DNA of 64,000 bases, from positions 82,976 to 146,975 of the forward strand of contig MU278385.1 of assembly GCA_022385755.1 (NCBI GenBank). The letters are read 5' to 3'. This document shows positions 21,399 through 33,621 of this stretch, piece by piece; the stretch's first letter is position 1; every line of letters starts with the position of its first letter. The notes under the pieces are model-generated. The model was given only the letters and a program-made list of their open reading frames with translations. It was not told the origin of the DNA and did no database searches. A program made the translations under genes and the position numbers. The stretch is from Trametopsis cervina (Eukaryota; Basidiomycota; Agaricomycetes; Polyporales; Irpicaceae).

Positions 21399-24132
21399 AT
21401 GCCATCCGGTAAGCCATTCTTGCGTTCGTAAATAGGTTAAGGACGTGAATGCACTAACCTACAGAGTAGATAACCATCTCACACATGAATTCGGTAGAGT
21501 ATATGACTCAACCGGCCGGCAAGCAACACAATATGGGCTGCTCACTGATGGCACCAACTTCTGGGTTGCCCGAGGTATGTGCTCTACAGCGTAGTTTCAA
21601 TCACAGGTATTTAAGCGTATGCCTTGTAAATTCATTGTCAGATGAAGCCCCTGCGACTTTCCCCCTGCCAGCCGATGTCGCCCCAGTGACCTCGCAGATA
21701 TCTGATGGCAATAATCAGATGGAGGAGGTGGTATTCGTCGATTCTCCTCTCCCTGCTTTTCATCAAGATGCAAACAGCGATGACGAACCAATGCAGGATA
21801 TGCATCGCACCTCGGCCGGGGATGTATATGACCGCGACCGGTCGGAGAATGTCCCAACAGTGCCGCGCGAGTCTCCTTTTCCACCAGGTAAGAAAATCGA
21901 ACCGCATAGATCCAAACGCGATAACGGAGCTACGAATACAGGTAACAGCAAATCGAATGATAATATTCCTCACTCCGCCATGCCAATATTGCGTCCAACA
22001 TCGGTCCCTCCGGCAGCAGACCGAAGCAACGAGAACAATGTCACGTTGTTCGGCAACACTGAGCTTCAGATCGGCTTTGCACGCTCGCCAATGCTGGAGT
22101 TTGGAGACCGGTTTGTCTCCCCGGTAGCCGGCGACGAGAGTGGGAAACCAGTCTTCCTAGACCCCATGCCCGAATTCGAAGCACCAACGAATGCGGCCGG
22201 AGGGAGGATGGCCGGTCCTCGGTCAGCCCTGCTAACATTTGAAGACCAATTTGGTCTTCCGGAGGCCGGCGCCGAGGGTAGCGAGCTGTTTCTCCTCGAT
22301 CCCTTGCCTCAATTCCAACCGGCCATGAACACTTCGGAAGAAAAGAGTTCTGGGAAAAACTCACCAGTGCCTATGTTTGGAGACCGCTTTGCCTCTCCAG
22401 CGGCCGGTGACATGGATGGTAAGTTCTTCGTCATGGAATATGAGGCTGAATGTGAACCGGCGGTTAATGCTGCAGGTCAAGCAATGGCTCACCGAAACTC
22501 ACCGTTGCCGATGTTTGGAGACCGATTTTCGTCTCCTGCGGCCAAGAATGAAGACGCCCAGTTGTTCGCCACACAGTCCATCTCTGAATTTGATGCGGCT
22601 GTGAATACAAGAGGTAAGCAGATCACTTATGTGAAACCACTACACCATCTATTGAACCAGATATTTCGTGGCCGGTAGCCGATGATGAACACATGCCATT
22701 TCGGTTTTCCAGTCCAATGCCAGAGTTTGAATCAGGTTTGGATGACACAGAACAAGATATCGGCAGTACAACGTCCCGTTCGCCTACGTCGGGTGAGCCA
22801 CCTTTCGCAACAGCAGCTTTCAACAGCAACGACGAAAGCGAGTCCAGTTTCGCTCACAGTCGTGCGGACCTAAGATCGGCCGTTAATGAGGGCGAAGAAG
22901 GCATCGGCTATGAACAGTCTCCCCTGGGGATATTTGGTGAGGGCTCTGAGTCCCCGACTACGCGCTCCAGGGACAGATACGCGCATCTTTTCTTTGTCAA
23001 TCCATTGCCCGAATTTGGGACTGATCCGGATCCACATGGCATAACCATGTCACCATTCCAGGTGTGTGAAGTTTGATGCACGGCCGATCACCCCCACTGA
23101 CCGTTCTTTGCAGGGAGCGGTCTCGCATAATCATTTGTTGAGTATTGCCGAGTATGTCGGTGCTGGTCAATCACCACTGGCTATGGTTGATCTGCTATAT
23201 CCTTTGCCTCCCACGGGGGAGCATGAGGAAGAAGATTGGTTTTATTCGTACCCTGTGCCGCCCATCAATGAAACCGGTGATGAGCAGGGTTTATCTGGCG
23301 AAGGCGAACAAAGCGACCTCGACGACCATCCATTTTCGGCCAGTGACGTACGTGAGGTTGTATGTCAAGTGCATCGCAGTTACACTGAATGGTGGTTACA
23401 GATGTGGACGGCCGATGAGCAGCCAATTAAATCCGAGGAACAATGGGATGTCGGCGACTTGGCACTACCTGCATTTGATTCTCCTTTTGATTCCTCTAAC
23501 TTGCCAGAAAGGCAGGCGGATGAACCAAGCGAATGGATGGGCCACGACCCAATGCCGGCCTTTGGCGAAGACGACGGTATTTATTCAGATTTTATACCGG
23601 ATGTTCCCAAACTGATATTCGACCTTGGCATCACCACAGCAGCTGCAGGTCAGCTAGAAGTGTCACAAGGAGAGCTGGATGACAACGTCACATTTCTGCA
23701 AGAGCCGCTGCCCGACTTCGGGGAGTCGAACGAACACTGGCCGGTCAATGAGCCAGCCGATCCACCTGACACCGATCTCGACATGGAACATGTTGATGGC
23801 AGGGAGGCATTACAAGCGACCGCAAGAAGTCAATCTCCAACGGTTCGTTTCGTCTCCACCCTCCTTCCGGCATTTGGAGAACAAGATGCATCTTATGACG
23901 ATCAACTGGCCGACAACCACATGCCGACCGAACATGATGCCGGTCGGCCCTCAGCGGACACCATGGACGAACAGCCGGACAGGCGTATATATCGTAAGTC
24001 ATGTACCTTGTGGTCTCTCCAGAAGGTTGATGCATTCGTGCAGTACGGGCAAAGGCTCGTGCCGGTCGTGTAGTCTCATTCGCAGGAATTGAATCGGCCG
24101 GGTCAGAAACAGACAGTGAGGGATCTAAGTGA
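21399..24132 (+). CDS. Cargo gene B: acidic protein of degenerate PLPxF repeats
   Basis: The start is uncertain. ATG 21399 can splice to about 21493 in frame, and ATG 21485 is an alternative. The main open region is 21640-22614. Further exons follow after introns near 22615-22662 and 23061-23114, and a last exon from about 24085 ends at TGA 24130. The protein is acidic and disordered, and carries about 15 degenerate copies of a P-(L/M)-P-x-F-(G/E) motif (SPLPAF, DPMPEF, DPLPQF, SPVPMFGDRF, SPLPMFGDRF, NPLPEFG, DPMPAFGED, EPLPDFGES, TLLPAFGEQ). Four copies between about 22075 and 22600 lie in about 144-bp units with FGDRF.SP..G. I know of no named family. Such motif arrays usually dock a partner repeatedly. 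Converges on gene C. Confidence 0.6.
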
Positions 24133-24186
24133 ACAATTGTTCATTGTATACGGAAGCCGAAATGCATGTACAATGTAATGTATAAT

Positions 24187-26991
24187 CTATTTCAAAACCA
24201 CTGCGCCACGAGCACGTTCCGACACGGTCGTCTGCCTACCACTACGCGTCTTCTGCTCTGCGAACTGATGGCCTTTGCTTATCTTGGACGGAGGCTTTCC
24301 GCCACTCTTTGCGAGTTCACCGGAGGTGGACGCCGGCTGGCCATCGCTGTGGGACAATGTTAGCCAATGCTACCAGGATCGACGATGAGTACTCACATGG
24401 ATGACGGGCCAGTAGCAGCCCGCTTTCTCTTACGCAAAGCAGCCTCAGAGCCGTCTGCATCTTCGGCAGCATTGTCTTCAACACCGGCTGCTAACATGGT
24501 AAGGTGCTCCGTCTGAAGGTCGCTCGCAACGGTGTCGGTGAGCTCACGGGACCCCGCCACTGGGGTGACGGACGACTGGGCAGCCGAAATATCGGAAATG
24601 CCTGTATCGGCAACGGTGTCACTGTCGGGAGCGACTTCAGACGGACGATTGGCATGGGCAGGCACCGGTGTAGCAGTCACAGTGGACTGCTTCTGTCCAC
24701 CTAATGGATTATTGGAGGGAGGTGGAGTGATAGAGATGATGAGGTCGAGCACACCATGGATTACATCGGTAGCCGAGCTGATAGTCATGTCGGCCGCAAG
24801 GACCGATTCGCGTTCAATCACATCATCGCTGGGACTGGCACGGTCAAATGTGGCACTGTTCACCTCTCGTAGCAGCATCGCGACTCCGAGGGTGAGCTGC
24901 TCCAGTTGGCCAGACTTGTTTAGGAACACGTCACCGGTAATGAACTGGCGGTTGGCGAACCAAGTCCACATCGCGCTGTAGTCGAACATACGGGGAGATG
25001 GCAAGGTGACTGAATCGTAGTACCAGTTGGCCCATGGTAGCATGGGCAGCGAAGGGTACCCAACGTCTTCGAGAGTACTACCCCTTAAGCCGAAGACGTG
25101 ATCGGCAGCAGCTTGCAGCCTAGTGTCGCCCGGTGCTAAAGCCTTCACATAGCTGACATGGCGGTCTCGCATGTCGCGAAACTCATCGGGAGGCTGATCC
25201 GCATAGTCGGAGAGCGTCAGCAAGCCTTCCAGAGGGATGACTGGGCGAATGGGTGGAGCCGACGTTGTGATAGGCCGAGGCCGAATACGGGGGCGAGCAG
25301 CAGGGGCCGTTTTTGCACTTGGGCCAGGAAGTCCTTGATCCACTGGTGTAGTCAGGCCAGCGAAACCGGCTTCCTCGTCATCCGTGAATACCGCCTCAGG
25401 CTCCTCCGATGATTCCTGGCGTGCACGACGCTTTCCTTTATCCTTGTGCTTCCGTTCGGGCTGTTTCACCCTCGCGGAACGCCGGCCCGAGCCAACAGTG
25501 GATGTCGGCTGCTCTTGATCGGCGATCCCAATGTCATCGGGTGCTCCCTCGGCCTCCATTGGAGGGTACAAACCGGTGCTGACCATGTCCCCATTGCGCT
25601 GCACTCCGGTGAAGCGAATAAACCGGTCGTCGCGAGACCGATACTGCTTTAGCAACGTCACGAGAAAGCGCCGACGAAGGTGTGACGGATCCTCCACTTG
25701 CACACCCTCCAGCCACATATGCTCCACGTCGAAATAGCTTTCGGGTTGTGCACGTATATCCACCCATGGTACAGTTGCAGATGGGATACCGGTTGCAAGC
25801 ACTGATAGAGGTCATCAGTAGAACACCTCGCCGTGACAAATCGGCGTACCATATTCGGCTGTGCACACTTCACGCAAAGCCCGGCTGAGATCTTTGGCAG
25901 AGAGCAGGTTTATGTCGCTGTCGGATGGAATGATGCAATGACCAGCATTGTCGAGGGGTAGAAGACGCAGCTCTCGACCGGTACCACGGGAAATCCTCAC
26001 AGCACCTGTTGGACCGGTCGCGGATGTATCGGTATCGGCTTCCAACGCATCTAGCTCTTCATAAGTCGCACGGATTGTACTGTACACTGTTGGACGTACC
26101 TGTCGTCTTCTGGACGTACTTCTGCCACAGTGTAACAATCGTGTTAAACTCCCGGTCCATCGCTCTCTTCATAGTAGGGACCCGGGGGTCAACAACATCG
26201 TTGTTATCAAGACTAACAGAAGACTCAGAATGCATCGGCATTGGTAGATAAATGATATTTACACCGTTATGCTCCACTCCCCATCCTCATCCTTATAGCC
26301 GGTCAGTAGTAGTGCGAACGGGACACCGTAATTGCTGTTCAGCCCGGTTGCAACCGACTTCGCATAACGCAATAGCTCTTTCCGATTCCTATTTGAACCA
26401 GTTCAGTGAAGTTCGTGCTGTTTTTGAAGGTTACCTACTTGACCTGCTGCTCCACCGTAAGCATATCGCCGGCCTTGTGATCGCGTGCGGCCTGTCGGTA
26501 CCTTGCCCGCTCGTCCTCGGCCACGCCATCAGTTAGCTCCTTGATTGCGAGATTGCGAGCCTTGAGACCATCTCCGGTGCCCTTCGTTTTCAGATATTGT
26601 TGCAGCTCGTCGGTATGTTCATCGGCCCACATATCGGTCCACTTCCTCGCTCGCTGCCGATGTATTACTTTCTTGGCTGGCGGGGGACCACTCGGTGGGG
26701 GTTTAAAATGATTTTGGATGTAATTGCAAGCACTCTACGAACGACGTGAGTTTTGCAATGCAACCCATATGGCAAAACCCGTACCTCCGACCATGCAGGG
26801 ATAGAATACGTAGAGTCGGCGGGACATAGAGCGGCAACCTCCACACCTGCTTCACGGCGTAGGTGTGCACGGGTGTGTCGATCGGCTGCATCCCTGAACT
26901 GAGGTCCAATGCGTGCGATGACAGCCTTTTGCTCCTCGCTGTACAGTTCAAACGACGGCAAAATCTTTGCTTGAGGCATAACGGAATGCAA
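24187..26991 (-). CDS. Cargo gene C: unrecognised protein, possible HMG-like N-terminus
   Basis: Multi-exon gene from ATG 26991 (or 26979, Met-Pro-Gln-Ala-Lys-Ile) to a stop at 24187. N-terminal exons encode FELYSEEQKAVIARIGPQFRDAAD and, after an intron, ARKWTDMWADEHTDELQQYL..ELTDGVAEDERARYRQAARDHK. The latter looks like the helix pattern of basidiomycete HMG-like or transposon-associated proteins. A middle exon has NSNYGVPFALLLTGYKDEDGEWSI. The large exon 25800-24393 contains DVEHMWLEGVQVEDPSHLRRRFL and a conserved-looking block near 25080-24960 (SLPMLPWANWYYDSVTLPSPRMFDYSAMWTW, quoted in parts). A final exon (about 24330-24187) is basic and ends VVLK. Function unknown; a DNA-binding accessory role is inference. 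Divergent from the TET/JBP gene. Confidence 0.55.
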
Positions 26992-27363
26992 GGCGTTCAG
27001 CTGAGTGCGGTGGATAACGTCTACTCGGGCAGTTCGCCATTCACTGCTTCATTAGAGGCAAAATGGGACGGTGCACACCATCACCTCGCGGAAAAACTGA
27101 TCACTAGTTTCGATCGTCTCGGGATCTCCAACACTATCGCTTTTATCAGCCGGCCGACCTCAAACATACTTGTAAATCCCTCAAGAACGTGACCACAGTG
27201 TCGTCGTGTCAGCTCCTCAGACGTACTTTCTGTGTACATTATCTTTCATACATTCGTTCAGTTGTGTGAGCTACACTTATTCAAGTATGAGATCGCTGAG
27301 CGATTAGCATTTGGATTGGCACGCATCTCGATCGGGCATCAACAGTCGCACCGAATCCGACCC
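26992..27363. promoter_or_regulatory. Divergent promoter of cargo gene C and the TET/JBP gene
   Basis: About 370 bp between opposite starts, with one array-type core, CCGGCCGA, around 27150-27157. This is the second internal divergent promoter with that motif. Confidence 0.4.
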
Positions 27364-28942
27364 ATGTGCCTGACCGGTCATGCCCGATTTGAGTTCCGGA
27401 CCGACGAAAGATCGGGCTACATGCATGGAGCGCTGAATGACGTCGCTCGCATGAAGCCTTTCATCGGTCACACATGCCGATGCTCGTCAGGTGCTGCCCA
27501 TGCGTTGAACATGATGTTGAAAGGATCAGGTCAAGGGTATGCACTCACCCCGCTCTCTCCAGCACCACCACCTCCGTCAGCCTATTGCAGAAGTTATGTC
27601 TGTGGAGCTACATTCAATCACAACAGGCCTAACCCATGACATGTTGGGCCACTTCTTTCGACACCACGCTGCTGAGTACAATAACATTGTTCGGCATGTT
27701 CGGCGGCCATATCCTGCACGACCTCCCCACATGACAGAAGGCAGATGGCCGGACCGGCTGGCCAGGCTAGAGCGGATAGCTGAGATGCACGTTGCAGCTA
27801 CCAAAAATACCAGTGAGCCCAGCACGACTCCATTACGAAGTATCTGACCCAATGTAGTCAAGTACCGTCATCTGGATGCCGAGACGTATGCCGCTGCTAG
27901 GGCAGAGGGTAAAACCCTTGAGAACAGTCCGGAGCTGCGGGATATGATCCGGTTCGAGTCTGGAAAGGAGATCACGACAGTGATCGACTTTCCTTGCATC
28001 ATCACGGATAACAAGGACCGGATTCTTTGTTGGTATTTTCCCGAGGTTCTTGATGAAGATGCACAGGTAAGATCGCAACAGGGCATGTGATTGAATCTAA
28101 CTTATGCTTTGGTAGGAAGCTGCCCTGCGCGGAACAAAGCTACTTAGCAAAGAGCTCTCGAGAGCCACATGTAAACCCCAAGACGCGGCGAAAATGGTCC
28201 CGAGTTCTTGGCGCCGTGATGCACAATATTTCCGGCCGGCCGAAGATTGTGAGATTCCACCAGGCACTATCACACTTGCTCCCGTATGGCACGAGTCTGC
28301 ACATCCGGTAAGTGCGATCGCTACTTTCAAGTACGTTCCTTATCAGTTCATATGCAGTTCCCGAAGTTCCCACCGGTCCAGGGCGCTGCATGGCGCAATT
28401 TCCACAGCTCATCCCGTCATCGGCTATGGTCTGCCGAAATGGAGCCATTGAAGGGTGCAATGATTGCTATCTCCTTCCTATGTTTCCCCAGGCAAACATT
28501 TCACGAGGTTAAGGCAGCCACAAAATTGCGTAAAGAACCGGCCTTCGACGAAGCTTACGTTGACTGGGAGTGGCCGAGTCAGGGCCTGGCCATTATCTGT
28601 AACCGGCAGACGCCCCTCCACCGGGATTGCAAGACGTCTCTCGGGATGTATGACACCCTCGCAACCTGTGGAAAATATCCGGACGGTGACTTTGTGATTG
28701 AAGAGCTGAATGTTCGTCTGCGGTACAAGCCGGGAACTATAATCAGCCTGGCAGGTGGTCTTCTTAGACACGGTGCTGAAGTTGCCACTGGGGAGAGGGT
28801 GGCATTTGCCGGCTTCATGCGGCAGGAGCTCTGGCAGGCGACGGACACTCCTATCCCGTTCTTGACGGACCTTCAGACTCTGCGGGACGACATCGAGAGG
28901 TGGGCCGGCGAACTTGTCGACTCTGATCCAGCTGCCGAGTAG
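27364..28942 (+). CDS. TET/JBP-family 2-oxoglutarate/Fe(II) dioxygenase
   Basis: Five exons join in frame: 27364-27529, 27591-27812, 27858-28066, 28116-28307 and 28358-28942, giving about 457 residues. ATG 27364 is the first usable start in the open frame; an upstream exon is possible. The last exon holds the catalytic core. It has the metal-binding H-x-D (His codon 28619, Asp 28625, in PLHRDCKTS), the distal His (28769, LRHGAEV) and a following Arg (28796, TGERVAF) placed to bind 2-oxoglutarate, then FMRQELW. TET/JBP enzymes oxidise 5-methylcytosine or thymine in DNA. Expansion of this family with KDZ transposons in basidiomycetes is established. All key residues are present, so the enzyme is probably functional. 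A role in controlling methylation of the element is inference. The KDZ gene follows 97 bp downstream. Confidence 0.85.
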
Positions 28943-29039
28943 CACCGTTGTACCTTGTAGCATCAAATCTTACATTTATACTTGTTGTGTTCAAATCGAA
29001 TACATCTTACACCCCCCTTCTCGAAGCAGCTCTCGAGCG

Positions 29040-32000
29040 ATGGCCCGATCAACAACGAGAAAGATACGCAGTTCGATCCACGTTTATGCTGCTGTGAAGA
29101 AGAAAATGCGTCATGGTCAGGGCGATGTTGAGGTTCTGGACAAAGTCGAATTTATTCCAACTCAGCCGGAGCCGGTCAATCGGTCCGTAGAGGGCGAGCC
29201 AAGCAATGTCATCGCAGCCGATGACATACCGGTCATTAACCAGGATGTTCCACCACCGAACACAGGAAATACAAGAGTACGAATGTTCGCTAATCAGACA
29301 GTAGAGAAAACTAGCTGACAATATATGACAGTCACAGAACCATTTCATGCGTCAGTGGCTGGAAAATTATCGATCGGCCTTTGAAGAGGCCATTCTCGCA
29401 GGTCAAGGACCGAGTTCGGCTACACCCAACTGTTACTGTGGCCGTGTGGCCGATTGGCGATGCGACGATTGCTTGGGGTGTCAACCACAGTGCCTAACAT
29501 GTCTACACCAGTCACATCAGCTCCTACCCTGGCATCACGTCAGCAAATGGCACGCCGACGGATACTACAGCCGATCATCCCTTCCACGGACCGGCCTTCA
29601 TCTGCACTGTGGCCACGAAGGCCGGGAATGTCCCACGCGTACTGCATTGAATGTACAAGCAGCACGTAACAGTGCCAATGGCGATGAGCACGGTGAAGCC
29701 CCAGAATTGCTACACACGTCGGTCGCAGCCGATGAGAGTAACACCATCCCTGTGTATCACGCCGATACAAACGCACTTGAGCCGGAGCTGGTAGACCCTA
29801 CTGAAGCCGAGGATGATAGAACTGAGCCGATCGATATCCTGGAAGATATGCCTGAGGACGATGAAGCCGACCTTCCAACCTCATCTGATTCGTTCGGCTA
29901 TACGCAACGTAAGGCCGGAGAACTGACCGTCATTGATGTCACGGGCATTCATCACATTGCAGTACAGTACTGCCTTTGCATCGCTGCTCCACAACGCTAC
30001 CGGCAGCTACTGGATCTTCGACTCTATCCTGCAAGTTGTGATCGGCCGGCTACGGTTTTCACCTTTGCGGTGTTGGACAACTTTATTCTGCATAATCGCG
30101 CCTGTAATACACCGGCCCAGAGCTACTTTAATGTCCTCCAGCGCATAACCGATCCAATTCAACCTCACCGGACGTCGGTAGGTGCAAAAAGGCTCCTGCT
30201 ATGCATTCTGCTCACGTCTTAACGCAGAATCGGTACCGCGAGTTTCTGCGTGTTATCCGACAATGGAGGCATTTAAAAACACGCCGGCAGAGTGGAGTGG
30301 CACACGACGGATATCGTACTGGTGTCACAGGCCAAATGACATTGTTCTGCCCGGCCTGCCCTCAACCAAACGTTAATCTACCCATGGAGTGGGAAAATGA
30401 CCCAGAGCGGTATGGTGATATGGAACTACATGCGAGCCGCTTGCTGATTGAATGTGTGGCCAGATGGAAATATCGTATTCAGCTGGTAATGGATGGTAAT
30501 TTTGCTGCCGAACATCAGCGCATGAAAAACCCTCAGGACGACGTTTGGCTGGCCGATGGGGACGGCTTCTTTGTCGGCCGAGGTCGATTCGCAAACCATG
30601 TCCGGACTGCTGTTGAGCGTGTGCAGGTCCGACATCATCCTATCATTGTCTTCGAATGACACTGACTGCCTGCCATCAGAGATCTTCCTGTAACGACCAC
30701 AAAGCGGTTAATGGCCCTGGCCATAAGAGCATTCTGGATGCAACTGGCATAGGGGCAACCGCCTGTGCTCGGCATGGAGCAATGGTACCACACTCCGTGG
30801 TTAATTTTACACGTGGAGAAAAGTGAGTACAATCTTTACCGTTGGCGATATTAGCTTACGAAGTGGTAGGCAACGTGATATGGACTACTCCTACATATCC
30901 AGTGTCGAACGCCTCATCCATCCATCCATCTCCGAAGCCGTTGTGTATTATGATGTCGTCTGCCAGTGGATGGTCCATCTCGGCTTTCGAATTGACCAAT
31001 CTCCCATTCTCAGCGACATGACCAAACACATCCCAAATCTCCGAACCGTGAAGGGAATCGGCCTGTTCCACGTTCATGGGCACAAGCAATCATGCTTGCC
31101 CAGATTCTCCCCCGACTTCATCAAGGGTGTGGGGATGGTGGACGGCGAAATTATTGAAACCCTGTGGGCCTCGTTGAATGATACCAGCCGTGGTACTCGT
31201 GGAATGACTTCTGCTCATCGGCAAGAGGCGATTGACGATCAGATCGGCTACTCCAACTGGATGAAGACTATCCGCATTGGTTCGTTCTATGATGCTCAGT
31301 AGTGTCCTTCCGCTGATAAGAAATTGAAGTCAATCGGATCCGTGCGAAACATAGCAGAGCAATCGAAATGCTCGCAGCCAGCGAAGATGCATTTGAATCC
31401 ATCAACGAAACCCTCAGTGTCACAGATAGGCATTTGTGGTCGGTCATGGAATCATCAGCGATGATAGACAGAGTTGATGACCCCACTGCTATGGATATCT
31501 TTGACATCAAAGAGCAGAGTGGTACGTGTGCTTGTGATTTTTGTTGGCCCTCTGCTGAGTAACACCAGTACCCGGTCTGGCCGATCGCGTTGGCACGCTA
31601 TCGGCTCTGGAAACTGGAAAGGATGCTACGATCATCGGTAGAGCGGCGTGGATTGCAAATGGGCTGCGTCTACAAGAAGACCAGTAAGTGCAACATGCAT
31701 CCACAATCACACATAGTTAATATGCTCTTCAGGCTTGCTTTATCGGCCGAAGCCCGCAAGCTTCGCAGATATGCTGGCAAGGATGAGAAGCTGCGATTTA
31801 TTCGAAAGGAGCAGCGTCTTGCAAGTCGAATCATGACTCATGAAAATGCAGGCAAGGCATATACTGCAATCGGGGCACACAGTGTGGATTCCTCCCCACT
31901 TGATGGGGCCGATGACCTGGCCGAAGATGGCATCTACGACGGGGCCGAATGGGACGCGGCCGATGATGATGAAGAGCAAATCGATGACACACAGCCGCTC

Positions 32001-32812
32001 TCAGATCTGCAGCAGGATCAGATTCCCGCATATAAGTTGCCTATCCTTATGTTCTCCGCACTCCCCGTTACTCCCGATACCAATGGACAGATACAGGCCG
32101 GGCTAGAGCAAGAGCTCGAGTTAAGGCAAGGTCAGGCGGAAGATAGACTTGCGTCACTCAGGGTCCTACTAGCTTGGAAGTCGGTTGTATTTCGTCGGGG
32201 TGTTCGACCGGCCGGTGCATACGCGGAGCGATTGCGTGCTTGGGAGAAGGTACGATCAGTTGCGTCAAGTGTGCGGCAGCAAGCTAGCATATACGAACAG
32301 ACGCGCCGGATCATGTATGCTATTACCGACGTGGGCAGCCCACAGGGTAAAGCCATCCGGTCAAGATTCAAGCTGTTAACAAAGGCCGATCTTAAAATCA
32401 GCACCGAATTCCTGTCCTCGGACATCCGTGGGATGCGACACACACATCAATCATGGATATGGAGCAGTGTACATCCATCTGGAATGGAAAGTGGAAAGCT
32501 ACTGGACGAGTGTAAGCTTCACCGTTATCTGAGGTGATGTCGGATAATAACACATACACAGACCGGCGGGTGGTTTGGCTTAGGGCCAAGGCACGCAGAG
32601 ATCGATGGAAAGAAGAGACAATTTTGATTCCTTTTGAATTGGACTGTATCGCCCGGTTTTATCGGCACCATCGGGTGCTGTGGACCGATCGAGCAGAGAA
32701 GACGGAGGACCGCGGCCAAGGACGAGGGTATGCTGCATATGCTATGCGCCAAGCACACATATGGCAGAGGCTGGAGGAGCATGCGATTGCCGCTAGAGCA
32801 ACGATTGTATAG
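29040..32812 (+). CDS. KDZ transposase with CxC2 cysteine cluster
   Basis: Nine exons (29040-29276, 29332-30177, 30228-30626, 30680-30822, 30870-31279, 31321-31521, 31569-31683, 31733-32511, 32562-32812) join in frame to about 1126 residues. After a basic start comes the CxC2 cluster (C-Y-C-G..W-R-C-D-D-C..C-L-T-C..H..P-W-H-H), then the KDZ signature regions: GIHHIAVQYCLC, RQLLDLRLYPAS, FCPACPQPNVNLP. The RNase-H-like core follows, with Asp in MDGNF (codon 30492), Asp in YYDVVCQW (30952) and the acidic motif GEIIETLW (31147-31158). SAHRQEAIDD and the C-terminal WLRAKARRDRW are also family features. No frameshift or stop interrupts it, so it probably encodes active transposase. It should bind the subterminal repeats and move the whole element. 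Confidence 0.9.
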
Positions 32813-32974
32813 ATGCATAAATCGGTCGTATGCACACTATGGCGCTTGATAACGGCTTTGTGACTCACACATTGCCCAAACGTGGTCAATATCCGCGTTT
32901 TCACGAATATATATACCTATACGTTCTGTGGCATAGCATTGATTCGTTCGTAACATTTTCTCATCGCGATTGTC

Positions 32975-33621
32975 ATGGATATGCGGCAGATCCCCACTTT
33001 TCTCAACGACCAGGACTGGTGCAAACCCTCCGTCATTGAGAATATGGCTGAATCCTATCTTCGCATATACACCGCTCGTTGCCGACAGGCATTGTGCGTG
33101 CTTCCTGGCGAAGAAGATGCGCTCAATTGCGCCCGTTTCAAACATGGCATTGTGGAGGAAGTGGTAAGTCGGTCAATGCTGTATATGTTGATTGACACCG
33201 ATTATCATTTAGAAAGGAATCCTGTTTCAAGCAGGTATTCTCGCTGCTAAGTGCCGAGTGGACAAAGTGTATCTTTACCAGCCTATCGTCTGGCTGCTCA
33301 ACCGGGTCACAATTAAGTTTGACCAAGTGGATCTCGACCTCGACGACCTTCGCACCATTGTGTTTGAGGCAGAGCCGGCCCCAGATAACATGTGGGGGGA
33401 CCAGTGGTGGACGTATCCGGCCGTAGCCAGAAGGACTGCAGATATGCAGCCAGCGGCCGATCATTGGTGGTGGAGTGTTAGACTTGTAAGCTCCGTCTGC
33501 TGAGCTGGTAACCATCTGCTGAGTTTTTACAATGCAGGCCCCAATTGATATAATTGAACTGTCAGATTCGGAGGAAGATGATGGTACGAAGTTGGATTCA
33601 GACAGCAACGATGGTTTGTAG
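32975..33621 (+). CDS. Cargo gene F: small protein with SUMO-interacting-like C-terminus
   Basis: Three exons (32975-33163, 33213-33485, 33538-33621) join in frame to 181 residues; first Met-Asp-Met-Arg-Gln-Ile. The body is compact, with Trp-rich patches (MWGDQWWTYP, DHWWWSVRL) and a KVYLYQPIVWLLNRVTIKF stretch. The end is IDIIELSDSEEDDG, a hydrophobic core followed by Ser-Asp-Ser-Glu-Glu, the form of a SUMO-interacting motif. I know no named family. It lies 162 bp after the KDZ gene on the same strand and just before the right repeat array, so an accessory role in transposition is plausible. That role is inference. Confidence 0.65.
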
